Shown here: positions 9,431-17,578 of the stretch, piece by piece
Layout: each line of letters starts with the position of its first letter
How positions within the stretch are numbered: position 1 is the stretch's first letter
Source of the DNA: Rhodopila globiformis
Lineage (GTDB): Bacteria > Pseudomonadota > Alphaproteobacteria > Acetobacterales > Acetobacteraceae
DNA: 50,449 nucleotides
Direction of reading: 5' to 3'
Assembly (NCBI RefSeq): GCF_002937115.1
Contig: NZ_NHRY01000144.1
Coordinates: 797 to 51,245, forward strand
Made by a program: the position numbers and the translations under genes
Notes under the pieces: generated by a model
Database searches by the model: none
What the model was told of the DNA's origin: nothing
The model's input: the letters and a program-made list of their open reading frames with translations, nothing else

Positions 9431-9616
9431 TCATCGGTAGCCGAATGTCACCAACACCAACGAACCATTGTGGATGGTGCGTGGCATCCGATGCTTGTCC
9501 GGGTAAATTTCGAAGGCGAGCATCCTGGTATGGAGTGTGCCGGGAAAGCCGCGGATTTCCTGGTTCGGTGCCACAGCCGCTGCTGAGAAAGCCAGACCGA
9601 TAAAGTCGGCCCTCAT
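9431..9616 (-). CDS. Possible small exported protein at the IS5 border
   Basis: This 61-residue frame starts MRADFIGLAFSAAAVA, which resembles the end of a signal peptide, then reads NQEIRGFPGTLHTRMLAFEI and ends SLVLVTFGYR. The composition is protein-like and unlike a shadow frame, but there is no ribosome site. The start lies only 12 bp from the IS5 end, so the gene may have lost its 5' end to the insertion. No family is recognised. Confidence 0.3.
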   Translation of the reverse strand: MRADFIGLAFSAAAVAPNQEIRGFPGTLHTRMLAFEIYPDKHRMPRTIHNGSLVLVTFGYR

Positions 9617-9627
9617 TGTCTTGAGTG

Positions 9628-10609
9628 TCTGTTTGTAGATGTCAGGTGCATGGTTCCTCGGCGACGAGACGCCGCATGCGCCGAGAGAGGATGGAGATGA
9701 ACGCGATAGCAATGAAAGCGATGAGGTGTTCCTTCGAGCGCTCGACGATGACGTTCAACCGCCGGTAGCGGCTGAGCCAAGCAAATGCCGGCCGGGACAA
9801 ACCTTCCGTCGCGGCCGCGGGCAATGGCCTCGACGCTGATGCCGAGGGCCTGAGCCGCCTCGGCCAGCCGCTCGCCCCGGTAGCCGAGATCGCCGAGCGC
9901 CGCACCGTCGAAGCCAGCCGCAGCGAGCGTGCGCAGCACCGGCACGATCCCTTTGGTGTCATGGCGGTTCGCCGGCGAGACATCAATCGCCAGCGGGATG
10001 CCGTACTTGTCGACCGCAACATGGATCTTGACGCCGCGGATCTTCTTGCCGCCATCGATGCCGCGGTCAAAGCAGCTCGGTGCTGAGCGACAGGATCGAC
10101 TGTCGATCACCACAGCACTTGGCTCCGGCGCATCACCGCAAGCGAGGTGCCAGTTGCGCCGCAGTCGGTCGAGCAGGCGGCGCCACAGGGCAAGCCGGTT
10201 CCAGCGCGCGAACAGCCCGTACAGCGTGCCGAAGGGGATTTCGCACAGCTGACCGATCGCCCGCCACTGCATGCCGCAAAAGCAGACGCACCAGATCGCC
10301 ATGATCGCCTTGCGCAACGCTGCTCCGGCCAGAGGCGGCTTGGGTCCCGACCGGATCGGCCGGTTGCCGTCCTTGGCCATGGCCGCGAGTTCGACCAGCA
10401 CTTCGTCGACGAAGGCGTCAACATCGGCAAACGCATCCCATGGGCCAGGAGAGGTCTTGGCAGGACGGACGGCAGTTCCCATAATCGGGCCTCGATGCTG
10501 GTGCGGACGGTGATCAGCGCCGATTGTCGTCCTCCCGTGCACCACCTGCAACTCGACCGCAAGTTGCAATCGGTGTCGCACTGACTGGCTCATGCTCCCT
10601 ACAAACAGA
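9628..10609. mobile_element. IS5-family insertion sequence (degenerate)
   Basis: The ends are taken from an 11-bp inverted match, TCTGTTTGTAG at 9628-9638 and its complement at 10599-10609, which bracket a frameshifted IS5-type transposase. The true terminal repeats may extend a little further with mismatches. The right end lies only 18 bp from the start codon of the small gene at 10628, so the element has replaced the native promoter of that gene. No target duplication is obvious. Confidence 0.6.
9642..10482 (-). pseudogene. IS5-family transposase, frameshifted
   Basis: From MGTAVRPAKTSPGPWDAF the frame carries AMWCVCFCGMQWRAIGQL-like family sequence, then AVVIDSRSCRSAPSCF, KIRGVKIHVAVDKYGIPLAI, SPANRHDTKGIVPV and LGDLGYRGERLAEAA: the DDE core with Asp at DSR and GDLGY. 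Near base 9810 the frame shifts after RGRDGRFVP, and the neighbouring frame continues FAWLSRYRRLNVIVERSKEH and IAFISILSRRM. A few codons (the expected VVER block with the catalytic Glu) also seem lost, so this is probably dead rather than programmed frameshifting. Confidence 0.75.
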
Positions 10610-10627
10610 TTCTGATAGGTTGACCGC

Positions 10628-10876
10628 ATGACAATCTCCCTGTTCCGCCCCGCCAAAGAGCCAGACGTATTCGGGTTCACGGTCGATCCGACCGGCAGCA
10701 ATCTTCCTGCACAGCCAGGGCCTTGGCAGGGCGCTGGTGCCGGCACAGCTGCAACGTCCTACGCCGGAACGAACCTCGACGGGCTTGCCCTGTCCGATCC
10801 AGTGATGAGAGCAGTTAAGCAGGACGCTTTTTACCTGATGCGGAGCGGCCTGCCTGCATACTTTGCCTTTAGATAA
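10628..10876 (+). CDS. Small conserved protein, copy 1 of a tandem pair
   Basis: This 82-residue protein starts MTISLFRPAKEPDVFGFTVD and continues with PTGSNLPAQPGPWQ. It is clearly paralogous to the next gene (shared pattern F-x-x-AK-x-P-[DE]-[VL]-[FY]-GFTVD-x-TG-[SA]-NLP, then GPW). The C-terminus has DPVMRAVKQDAFYLMRSG, matching IERNGYALVKG in the neighbour. I recall similar small proteins in Acetobacteraceae and Methylobacterium with no known role. The IS5 element ends 18 bp upstream, and the ribosome site is weak (ATAGG), so expression may now depend on the element. Confidence 0.6.
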   Translation: MTISLFRPAKEPDVFGFTVDPTGSNLPAQPGPWQGAGAGTAATSYAGTNLDGLALSDPVMRAVKQDAFYLMRSGLPAYFAFR

Positions 10877-10913
10877 GGGGGCATCTACTGATGACCGGCG
10901 CTTTAAGGATGTT

Positions 10914-11162
10914 ATGATATTGCACATTTTCCAGTCTGCCAAAATGCCGGAGCTATATGGGTTCACGGTTGACGCTACCGGGGCAAACCTTCCCGTGAAG
11001 GATGGTCCATGGGAGGTTGCCGGGAACGCAATTCCCCTCGGCACGACCATGGCTTCGACATCTCCCGAGATTGCCCATCAGATTGAGCGTAACGGATATG
11101 CGTTGGTCAAGGGCCATTCGGTACCGCAGCCCCATCTGCGCAGGAATGACAGCAGGCCATGA
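10914..11162 (+). CDS. Small conserved protein, copy 2 of a tandem pair
   Basis: The ATG at 10914 aligns with the start of the upstream paralog: MILHIFQSAKMPELYGFTVD, then ATGANLPVKDGPWEVAGN. The protein is 82 residues from here. Its last residues (QPHLRRNDSRP) do not match the paralog and abut an IS4 transposase relic that begins about 60 bp on, so the 3' end may have been altered by that insertion. A helical C-terminal block, IAHQIERNGYALVKGH, is shared. The function is unknown. Confidence 0.55.
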   Translation: MILHIFQSAKMPELYGFTVDATGANLPVKDGPWEVAGNAIPLGTTMASTSPEIAHQIERNGYALVKGHSVPQPHLRRNDSRP

Positions 11163-11220
11163 CCCGCGCTCCGAATCGCCCCCGTGATAGGAGCAATGCT
11201 CCGCGATCTGACATGATCGC

Positions 11221-11785
11221 GATCTTGGCCTGTTCCTCCATCCAACCATCGCTGTCGACGCGGCTGATGGCAGCATGATCGGGCTGGTCGGTGCGCAGAT
11301 TCCCAACCGCACCGGCGGCAAAGTGACCAGGCTCCAGCGCCGGGCGATCGAAAAGAAGGAATCCTATCGCTGGCTGCCGGGGAAGCCTCGGATGTTCTCG
11401 CGGGTCCGGCGAGCGTCACGATGATCGCCGACCGCGAGGGCGACATCTATGAACCGTTTGCCTGTCGTCCCGAAGGCGTGCAACTGCTGACAAGAGCAGC
11501 TCAGGACAAGGTCGTTACGGAGGGGGACGAGTGTTCGCAACCGTCCGTGCCCGGCCCGGCAGAACCGGGAGAGGATCGAACTGCCTGCAGTACCCGGACG
11601 CCTCGTCCGCACGGCCTGCCTGGCGCTACGCTTCGGCGCGGTGTCGCTCCGCCGTCCCGCAGCGGTCGGCACGAACCTGCCGGCGCAGGTTGACCTATTC
11701 GTGGTTGATGTTGCCGAGGTCGATGCGCCGGTTGGCTGTGAGCCGCTGCATTGGCGGCTGCGGTCTACACATGCGGTGACGACAG
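11221..11785 (+). pseudogene. IS4/Tn5-type transposase fragment, several frameshifts
   Basis: Three frames give one transposase. The first reads LGLFLHPTIAVDAADGSMIG and ends KKESYRWLPG. The second reads GPASVTMIADREGDIYEPFA and EGVQLLTRAAQD. The third reads VPGRLVRTACLALRFGAVSL and ends PLHWRLRSTHAVTTV. DREGDIYE and the LLT-RA block are typical of the IS4/IS50 (Tn5) transposase core. Both ends are missing (no N-terminal recognition domain and no C-terminal Glu helix), so this is an inactive internal fragment. Confidence 0.75.
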
Positions 11786-11890
11786 TGGTATCAGGCGCTC
11801 GGTCCAGCCCTCGACAGCGTAACTGCTCAGGACGCCGCAGGTTTCTTTCGACATCGCGGCTATCTTTTTCTCAACGAGCCTACGGTCTGC
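11786..11890 (+). pseudogene. IS630-like transposase C-terminal scrap
   Basis: Directly joined to the IS4 relic, one frame reads WYQALGPALDSVTAQDAAGF and FRHRGYLFLNE. This resembles the C-terminal tail of IS630-family transposases, where a short A-x-x-AAGFF-x-x-GY motif precedes the stop. Only about 30 residues remain and the frame then drifts, so the assignment is tentative. The abrupt switch from IS4 to IS630 sequence suggests an old recombination or deletion junction here. Confidence 0.35.
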
Positions 11891-12003
11891 TGTCATGGTT
11901 TGAGTATCCGACCCACGCCCATACTCCGAAGGCCAGCGCTTCAAGGAATACGGCAGAAGCGCCGGTCCATAAGTCTTGGAGTGGCATCCCGGATCGACGG
12001 TCT

Positions 12004-12399
12004 CTATTCCTTGGCCGCCATTGGCCTATTCTCGCTGATGAGCTGTTGAGCGCAGATATCCGCCGCTCCGGGCACCGGCTCGGTGCTGCCGGGCATTGTC
12101 GCCCAGCCGCCCTGCTTGATAAAGTCGCCGCGCTCGTAGGTGTCGGCCTTCTTCAGCGCAGCCAGTTGGGTCACCGCATCCGGGCCCTCATTGAACCGGC
12201 TCACACAGTTTGCCGACGCCAGAGTTGCTTGTGCTCCCCTGGCGGCGTCGCTGGCCATGCCTGTCGCCGTCACGCCGGTTACCCAGCCGCCCCAGCTAAA
12301 GCCGACCACCATGGTTGCGACGATGCAGGCCGCGCATGACCAGAACCAAATCGCCTTGGACGGCCGATACGAGCCCCAGCGGCTGCCAATGTTCGCCAT
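12004..12399 (-). CDS. Conserved membrane-anchored protein (MANIGSRWGSY family)
   Basis: The start at 12399 is chosen because AAGGAG lies 6 bp upstream; a longer frame from 12423 has no such site. The protein has 131 residues: a short N-terminal tail, one membrane segment (about residues 17-40, AIWFWSCAACIVATMVVGF), then a periplasmic helical domain with Cys residues in SANCVSRF and ADICAQQL. I recall similar proteins across Methylobacterium and Acetobacteraceae with no assigned function. Two Cys in the exported part could form a disulfide. No promoter box of the window's repeated type is seen upstream. Confidence 0.65.
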   Translation of the reverse strand: MANIGSRWGSYRPSKAIWFWSCAACIVATMVVGFSWGGWVTGVTATGMASDAARGAQATLASANCVSRFNEGPDAVTQLAALKKADTYERGDFIKQGGWATMPGSTEPVPGAADICAQQLISENRPMAAKE

Positions 12400-12585
12400 T
12401 TTCGTCTCCTTGGTTTCATGCATTATTGAAGACAGACAGGGATTTCACCCCGCGCCGAAAGCCATTCTTCAGCTGATCACAGCACGCTCTCTTCGGCGAA
12501 GGAGCGATTCTGATCGATCCACGTCGGGTCGGCATCAGGCTCGCCATCGAACGGCTGAACCGAAATCGCGAGGCGTGGCCTGGCG

Positions 12586-12828
12586 TCAGGCCTGTTCCAG
12601 CTTCACAAGCACCAACTCGCCGTCCGCCGCGCCGTTCGCCCGGAGCCATTGATGCAGTGCCCATTCCTCGGCCGCATCCTGCCAGTCGTAGGTGCCGACC
12701 GTGACCTCCCAGATCGAAGCGGCGTCGACCGTACTGACATGCGCGAGCGCAACAGGGCGTATCGCATCGCGGATAGCGTCCGGTAAGTTACTGAGATCGA
12801 AGAATTTGACGTCCCTATATGCCGTCAT
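12586..12828 (-). CDS. Hypothetical 80-residue cytoplasmic protein
   Basis: The protein starts MTAYRDVKFFDLSNLPDAIR and ends with a Trp-rich acidic part, DWQDAAEEWALHQWLRANGA. It has no membrane segment or signal. The ATG is preceded by GAGGGG, and 35 bp further up lies a TATAGA hexamer spaced 26 bp from a copy of the repeated TTTCCGA-type box on the same strand. This gives it the most compact promoter of the whole set and ties it to the inferred stress regulon. No family is recognised. Confidence 0.55.
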   Translation of the reverse strand: MTAYRDVKFFDLSNLPDAIRDAIRPVALAHVSTVDAASIWEVTVGTYDWQDAAEEWALHQWLRANGAADGELVLVKLEQA

Positions 12829-12865
12829 CAGCCCCTCGACACTGTGTGGAAGTCATGACAAGCGT

Positions 12866-12911
12866 TCTATATTGAGCTGCGGTGGAATAGCACAGCCTCG
12901 GATAATACCTA
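12866..12911 (-). promoter_or_regulatory. FixJ-like box and -10 (box 10) for the 80-residue gene
   Basis: On the minus strand TAGGTATTATCCGA (12898-12911) is followed 26 bp later by TATAGA (12866-12871), 37 bp before the ATG at 12828. One base differs from the core TTTCCGA (TATCCGA). The spacing matches the other copies. Confidence 0.5.
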
Positions 12912-13140
12912 GTTGCATCGCACCCCGGGCTCCCCCCCGCGAGATCGATCCGGGGCGACGGGATCAAATCCGGACTCCTAGCGCTGGCACTGCCTCCGCG
13001 AAGCGAGCCAAGATGTTGCTCAAAGGCAAGAAGCGGCGCCAGAATGCTCCCTCACCCGCTTGCGCCGGATTTCCGGCTGGCCTGTTTTCGTCGCGGCGGC
13101 GGTGTTTGTTTTCACTTGATCCGTCTCAAGCCGGCTTTTC

Positions 13141-13186
13141 TGAGTAGTTTCCGAGCCTCCACGGGTCGCCGGCAGTCGATTATACC
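13141..13186 (+). promoter_or_regulatory. FixJ-like box and -10 (box 1) before BON remnant and response regulator
   Basis: TGAGTAGTTTCCGA at 13141-13154 is followed 26 bp later by TATACC at 13181-13186. The BON-like start codon lies 42 bp further. The core AGTAGTTTCC is, from memory, very close to the FixJ operator of rhizobia. No separate -35 is visible, as expected for an activator site that overlaps that position. Confidence 0.6.
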
Positions 13187-13227
13187 TCCCGTACGACACC
13201 ACCTCCCACCGAGCACCGCGGGGGACA

Positions 13228-13400
13228 TGATGTCTGCCGACAAGCAGTTGCAACAGGCCGTGCTGCCGGAACCGGACCAGGAGCCAAGCGTGGTCGCCGC
13301 GCACATCGGCAGCACCGTCCGCGGGACGATATCGGCCGCGCCCGGGCAACCGGAGTTCGGCATCCTATTTCGATCAAGTAGCAGATGGAGATATGCTGAC
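13228..13400 (+). pseudogene. BON-domain remnant in frame with the response regulator
   Basis: From ATGATG at 13228 (GGGGGAC upstream) the frame reads MSADKQLQQAVLPEPDQEPS and VVAAHIGSTVRGTI, which matches the start of BON-domain proteins (L-x-x-AV, W-EPSV-AAHIGVTA, GVITLTGHV) but loses the pattern after about 35 residues. There is no stop before the response regulator ATG, so a 191-residue fusion could be made. The same order (box, broken BON gene, response regulator) occurs at 44352-45191. I treat it as a decayed BON gene; a functional N-terminal extension is the alternative. Confidence 0.45.
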
Positions 13401-13802
13401 ATGACGGCACTGAGCGTCCTGGTTGTTGAAGATGACGCCATGCTCGCCACGAGCCTGACCGAAATGCTTGAAGATATGGGCTACAACGTGTGCGCGATCG
13501 CCGCCACCGAGGACGGTGCGGTGTCGGAAGCGGCCCGCTGCAAGCCGGGTTTGCTGATCGTGGACGAGCAGTTGCGAGAGGGAAGCGGCGCATCGGCGGT
13601 GGCTCGGATTCTCCGAGCGGGCTCGATTCCGTGCATCTTCATGAGCGGTGCGCGTCGGGATCCAACGCGTCCGGGCGCGATAATGTTGCAGAAGCCCTTT
13701 CATGGAAAAGATCTCGCTCGGGCGATCCGGCATGTGGTTGGCAGTGCGGATACGCCGGCGACGCTGACGCCCGCGCCGGCATACCGGGTCCCGCACGGCT
13801 GA
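13401..13802 (+). CDS. Single-domain response regulator (copy 1)
   Basis: This 133-residue receiver-only protein begins MTALSVLVVEDDAMLATSL and has the acidic pair at residues 11-12, the phosphoacceptor Asp55 in LLIVDEQL, the Ser of FMSGA and Lys in LQKPF. There is no output domain, only a short Pro/Ala tail. It is closely paralogous to the protein at 44832-45191. Receiver-only proteins usually act as phosphate sinks or shuttles for a hybrid kinase; the window's large hybrid kinase is the obvious partner. It is preceded by the box at 13141 and followed 83 bp on by a DHOD-like gene, probably in one transcript. Confidence 0.85.
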   Translation: MTALSVLVVEDDAMLATSLTEMLEDMGYNVCAIAATEDGAVSEAARCKPGLLIVDEQLREGSGASAVARILRAGSIPCIFMSGARRDPTRPGAIMLQKPFHGKDLARAIRHVVGSADTPATLTPAPAYRVPHG

Positions 13803-13885
13803 CGGAAGCCTGGATACAGGCATACCTGAGGCGGCACCTGCGTTGGGTGCCGTTCGATCCCCGGAGGGAGCGCAAGGAGTCCACC

Positions 13886-14920
13886 ATGTCCCTGATCACC
13901 CGGTATCTCGGCCTCACACTGAAGAACCCGATGATTGCATCGGCATCTCCGCTGACCGGCAAGATCGATAATCTCCGCCTTCTGGAAGATGCCGGGGCGG
14001 CCGCCATTGTGCTGCCATCCCTGTTTCAGGAACAGATCGAGGCCGAAACCGAGAACCAGGCAGCCCGGGTCGCGGCATTTGCCAACAGCTCGCCCGAGGC
14101 CCTGTCCTATTTTCCCGCCGCCGCAACCCGCCCGTACGGTTTGTATCCGGAACGCTATCTCGACTTTGTCCGGCGCGCCAAGGAAGCGGTGTCCATCCCC
14201 ATCATTGCCAGCCTGAACGGATCGTCCCGCGCCGGCTGGATCGAGTATTCGAAGCATATCGAGCAGGCGGGAGCGTCGGCGATTGAGTTGAACATGTATC
14301 TCGTGCCCATCAATCTGCTGGAATCAGGCCGTGAGATCGAGGCGCATTACATCGACATCGTGGAGGCCGTGTGCAGTTCCGTCCATCTGCCTGTCTCGGT
14401 CAAGCTGACCCCCTATCTGAGCGCCATCGGGCATTTCGCGGTCACTCTTGCCGAGCACGGCGCGGCCGGCTTTGTGCTGTTCAACCGCCTGATGGAGCCG
14501 GACATCGATCTGTCGCAGATGAAGCTGACGCACACACTGGAGCTCAGCGATCCCGCCGAACTGCGTTTGCCGCTGCTCTGGGCAGCCATCCTTGCCGGCC
14601 GCGTCGATGCTTCCTTGGCCATATCGACGGGCATACGCACGACTGAGGACGTTGTGAAATCGTTGCTGGCCGGCGCAGATGCCGTGATGACGACATCGGC
14701 ATTGCTGCGCTACGGTGCCGGCTACATGGCCACGCTCACCACCGGCCTGGGGCAATGGATGGAGGAACGGGAGATCGCCTCTGTCGCCGACATCCGCGGC
14801 AGGTTGAGCTGGCAGCGCAGCCAGGACCGCAGCGTCTACACCCGGACCGACTACCTGCATATCCTTGAACATTATCCGGCTTCCGCAGAAAATCATTTTC
14901 CATTCCCTCGTATTGACTAA
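13886..14920 (+). CDS. Dihydroorotate dehydrogenase-like flavoprotein
   Basis: This 344-residue TIM-barrel protein starts MSLITRYLGLTLKNPMIASA and continues with SPLTGKIDNLRLLEDAGAAA, the FMN-binding start of DHOD class 1 enzymes. VSVKLTPYLS carries the FMN-contacting Lys, ISTGIRTTEDVVKSLLAGAD is the phosphate-binding end, and VMTTSALLRYG follows. The catalytic base region and the length agree with the DHOD-like group often annotated in anaerobes and stress islands, not pyrD itself, which normally sits with other pyrimidine genes. AAGGAG precedes the ATG. Its place behind a stress response regulator suggests a redox role rather than pyrimidine synthesis. Confidence 0.8.
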   Translation: MSLITRYLGLTLKNPMIASASPLTGKIDNLRLLEDAGAAAIVLPSLFQEQIEAETENQAARVAAFANSSPEALSYFPAAATRPYGLYPERYLDFVRRAKEAVSIPIIASLNGSSRAGWIEYSKHIEQAGASAIELNMYLVPINLLESGREIEAHYIDIVEAVCSSVHLPVSVKLTPYLSAIGHFAVTLAEHGAAGFVLFNRLMEPDIDLSQMKLTHTLELSDPAELRLPLLWAAILAGRVDASLAISTGIRTTEDVVKSLLAGADAVMTTSALLRYGAGYMATLTTGLGQWMEEREIASVADIRGRLSWQRSQDRSVYTRTDYLHILEHYPASAENHFPFPRID

Positions 14921-14938
14921 GCGATATACTACCGCGTC

Positions 14939-14986
14939 TAGGTAGTTTCCGAGTCTGCCCCGACCGGCTCCGCGGCCCCATATGAC
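14939..14986 (+). promoter_or_regulatory. FixJ-like box and -10 (box 2) for the 160-residue membrane protein
   Basis: TAGGTAGTTTCCGA at 14939-14952 begins 18 bp after the DHOD-like stop. A TATGAC hexamer follows 28 bp later at 14981-14986, and the next start codon is at 15141, leaving a leader of about 150 bases in which I see no gene. Confidence 0.5.
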
Positions 14987-15140
14987 GAGGACCGGTCTCC
15001 TCATGCGAGGTTATCGAGGCCGCCCGGACGTGTTTCTTCGATCCGTCCGGCAGAACCACCGGGCCGCTGTCTGCGGCGATCATCGGCGGTTGATCACGAT
15101 CGTTGACCCGCATGACGATTGAATACAGGAGAAAGATGCG

Positions 15141-15623
15141 ATGACGACACGCCCCGATGCCTTCGCTCTGCCACACTCCGATCTGAACGCGTTTCTCTTT
15201 GCAGATGTGGGCACCGAGTTGAACGGTTCTCCGCTGACGATTCTCTCCATCCTGGCACGACTCGGGGAGGATCCCTGGGCGGAGGCGGCACGACTGGCGA
15301 AATTGCCGAAGGGCGAGGCATTCGATCGCCTGATACAGATCATGAGCAAAATGCCGCTTGGCCCGCAGGCTGTTCGCAACGTCGGCGCAACCGTTTCCCG
15401 CGTCATCCGGTTGCTGCCGGAGCCTACCCGAAACCCCGTGCAAGCCATCAACGGAGCGGTTGCCAACGCGGCGCGTCCGGGCTGGGTGCCGATAGCACTA
15501 CTGTGCGTATCGCTCGTGTTTGGTCTGATAGGTATGTTGATGATGATTCAGCCGGCACCTCCAACAATGACTGTGCCGGCAGAACAGACGGCTGTGCAAA
15601 GCAGCCCGGACAAGCTCAATTAG
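15141..15623 (+). CDS. Hypothetical protein with C-terminal membrane anchor
   Basis: This 160-residue protein has a soluble helical N-terminal part (about residues 1-105; LTILSILARLGEDPWAEAAR, LPKGEAFDRLIQIM), one membrane segment at about 114-135 (WVPIALLCVSLVFGLIGMLM) and a Pro/Thr/Gln tail. AGGAGAAAGATGCG provides the ribosome site. No domain is recognised. It lies alone between two copies of the repeated box, and its stop codon overlaps the second of these, so it is probably a monocistronic member of the inferred regulon. Confidence 0.65.
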   Translation: MTTRPDAFALPHSDLNAFLFADVGTELNGSPLTILSILARLGEDPWAEAARLAKLPKGEAFDRLIQIMSKMPLGPQAVRNVGATVSRVIRLLPEPTRNPVQAINGAVANAARPGWVPIALLCVSLVFGLIGMLMMIQPAPPTMTVPAEQTAVQSSPDKLN

Positions 15624-15666
15624 GTAAAGTCCGAGTCTACGTGGCCTGATAAGACAGAGATAAAGC
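15621..15666 (+). promoter_or_regulatory. Divergent FixJ-like box (box 3) before the GSP17M-like gene
   Basis: TAGGTAAAGTCCGA at 15621-15634 keeps the ends of the motif but has AAAG for (G/T)TTT, followed by the usual GTCT. Its first three bases are the stop codon of the preceding gene. A weak TAAAGC lies 26 bp further, and the next start codon is at 15770. Confidence 0.4.
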
Positions 15667-15769
15667 CGCCATTCATCACGACACGAGAATACGGTTTGTA
15701 TTGAAGACGAGTCCAGTCGACTGATCATGCCGGAAGATCATTGCAACACCCATCCCGAAGGAATATCCA

Positions 15770-16306
15770 GTGGAACTTACGAATTCCGTGGTCGCCGTCT
15801 TCCCCGATCACACCGCGGCGGAGGAGGCGGTGAAAAGATTGACCGGCGCCGGCTTCGACATGAAGACCCTCAGCGTTGTCGGCAAGGGGTATCATACCGA
15901 CGAAAAAGTCGTTGGCTTCTACAACACCGGCGATCGAATCAAATTTTGGGGCACGCGCGGCGCCTTTTGGGGCGGCTTCTGGGGCTTGTTCTTCAGCGGC
16001 CTGTTCATGACGATTCCCTTTGTGGGACATGTGATCGTGCTTGGCTATCTGGCCACCGTGGCGATCTCCGCGATCGAGAACGCTGTCCTGGTCGGCGGGT
16101 TGAGCGCGCTGGGAGCAGCGATCTACAGTCTCGGCATACCCAAGGACAGCGTGCTCCAGTACGAGACCGCCATCAAAGCGGATGGTTTTCTGGTCATGGC
16201 CCATGGCAGTTCAGACGAAGTGGCTCGTGCCAAATCGATTCTGGGCACATCCAATCCGTCCTCTCTCATCGTGCATAGTGGCGAGCAAGTTCCCATGCCG
16301 GTATAG
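15770..16306 (+). CDS. General stress protein 17M-like membrane protein
   Basis: This 178-residue protein starts MELTNSVVAVFPDHTAAEEA, then VKRLTGAGFDMKTLSVVGKG, the ferredoxin-like fold of the GSP17M/YflT domain. A Gly/Phe-rich block (RGAFWGGFWGLFFSG) leads to hydrophobic segments at about residues 65-85 and 92-125. A second alpha-beta part follows (VLQYETAIKADGFLVMAHG). Proteins of this layout are usually annotated as general stress proteins or DUF1269-like, with no known reaction. It is the only gene between box 3 and box 4. Confidence 0.7.
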   Translation: MELTNSVVAVFPDHTAAEEAVKRLTGAGFDMKTLSVVGKGYHTDEKVVGFYNTGDRIKFWGTRGAFWGGFWGLFFSGLFMTIPFVGHVIVLGYLATVAISAIENAVLVGGLSALGAAIYSLGIPKDSVLQYETAIKADGFLVMAHGSSDEVARAKSILGTSNPSSLIVHSGEQVPMPV

Positions 16307-16397
16307 GCGGCCACTCAATGCTATAGCCGGACGGGCAATCATCCACCTCAGCGCGGCCTCCGATGTTCAAAAGGCAGCGTCGAGGGCCGATACCCCC

Positions 16398-16442
16398 TAG
16401 GTATTTTCCGATCCTGGCGTCGCGCCGAGTATGCATTATAGT
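16398..16442 (+). promoter_or_regulatory. FixJ-like box and -10 (box 4) before the slipin gene
   Basis: TAGGTATTTTCCGA at 16398-16411 is followed 25 bp later by TATAGT at 16437-16442. The spacer holds the small inverted repeat GGCGTCGCGCC. The slipin start is at 16575. This is one of the clearest copies. Confidence 0.6.
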
Positions 16443-16574
16443 CTCTCCTGTAATCCGTTAAGTATTCAGCGCGATCTGCCATCCCTATCGGCAAGCCGGC
16501 GGATCGGCGCAGCGTGTGACTTTATCTCCTCCCCTGTAAGGAGAAGCACTTTCTCTTTTCGAAAGGTAGAACCT

Positions 16575-17408
16575 ATGTATGCCTGGTCTCTTTACATCAT
16601 CCCTCCGATCATCCTGATTGTGGGCTTCGCCCTGATCACGGCGACCGTGAAAATCCTCCGCGAATACGAACGCGCCGTGGTTTTCACGCTCGGACGCTTT
16701 GAGAAGGTGAAGGGACCGGGCCTGGTGCTGCTGCTTCCATTCATCCAGGAAATGGTCCGGGTGGATCTGCGTATCCAGGTCATCGAGATACCGACCCAGG
16801 ACGTAATCTCGCACGACAACGTCTCGATGAAGGTTGACGCGGTGCTCTACTTCAACGTCGTCAATCCCGAGCGCGCGATCATCCAGGTGCAGAATTATCG
16901 TCCCGCTACGAACATGCTGGCACAAACCACCTTGCGGGCCGTGCTCGGGCAGCACGAGCTGGACGAAATGCTGTCCGAACGCAAGAAGCTGAGCGCGGAT
17001 GTCCAGAGCATCATCGACACGCAGACCGAAACCTGGGGGATCAAGGTCAGCAACGTCGAGATCAGAACCGTGGAGCTGACCGACAACATGGTGAAAGCCA
17101 TCGCCAAACAGGCCGAGGCGGAACGCGATCGGCGCGCCAAGATCATCCATGCCGAAGCCGAATTCCAGGCCTCGCAAACCCTGGTCGACGCGGCGAGAGT
17201 CCTCTCCGGCATTCCCGCCGCCATGCAGCTACGCTATCTGCAGACGCTGGCGGAGATCGGCGCCGAGCAGAACTCCACCATCATATTTCCAATGCCGATC
17301 GATATCATTAAGCCGTTCCTGGAACTTCTTGACAAGGCTGGGAAAGCGCCGCGTGGGAATGGTGTCGTCCGTGAGCCAGTGGCAATGGAGTTCCCGGCGA
17401 GGGCGTGA
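16575..17408 (+). CDS. Slipin/stomatin-like SPFH protein
   Basis: This 277-residue band-7 protein has an N-terminal membrane segment (about residues 5-25, YIIPPIILIVGFALITAT), followed by REYERAVVFTLGRFEKVKGP and GLVLLLPFIQEMVRVDLR, the start of the SPFH domain. IPTQDVISHDNVSMKVDAVL and the C-terminal helix AIAKQAEAERDRRAKIIHAE with FPMPIDI complete the slipin pattern. Slipins form oligomers on the inner membrane and often pair with NfeD proteases; no nfeD is present here. An entericidin-like lipoprotein gene follows 170 bp on. Confidence 0.9.
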   Translation: MYAWSLYIIPPIILIVGFALITATVKILREYERAVVFTLGRFEKVKGPGLVLLLPFIQEMVRVDLRIQVIEIPTQDVISHDNVSMKVDAVLYFNVVNPERAIIQVQNYRPATNMLAQTTLRAVLGQHELDEMLSERKKLSADVQSIIDTQTETWGIKVSNVEIRTVELTDNMVKAIAKQAEAERDRRAKIIHAEAEFQASQTLVDAARVLSGIPAAMQLRYLQTLAEIGAEQNSTIIFPMPIDIIKPFLELLDKAGKAPRGNGVVREPVAMEFPARA

Positions 17409-17578
17409 GCATGAGTTCACGCAAAGATGGAAGCCGCCACCGCGGTTCAGTCCGCTCAGGGTTTCGGTGCGCCGTCGGCCGGGGTGGGTGCGCACCGATC
17501 GTTGTTTTTCACCGGCATCTTGTACCGGCTTGGATCGCAACAGTCGGGTTAACGATACGAATCCAAAAGGAGCCACAA

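Noticed and set aside
11641-12339. 232-residue open frame
   Set aside because: The first part is an IS4 transposase remnant and the rest is antisense to the membrane-anchored gene at 12004-12399; it is not one gene.
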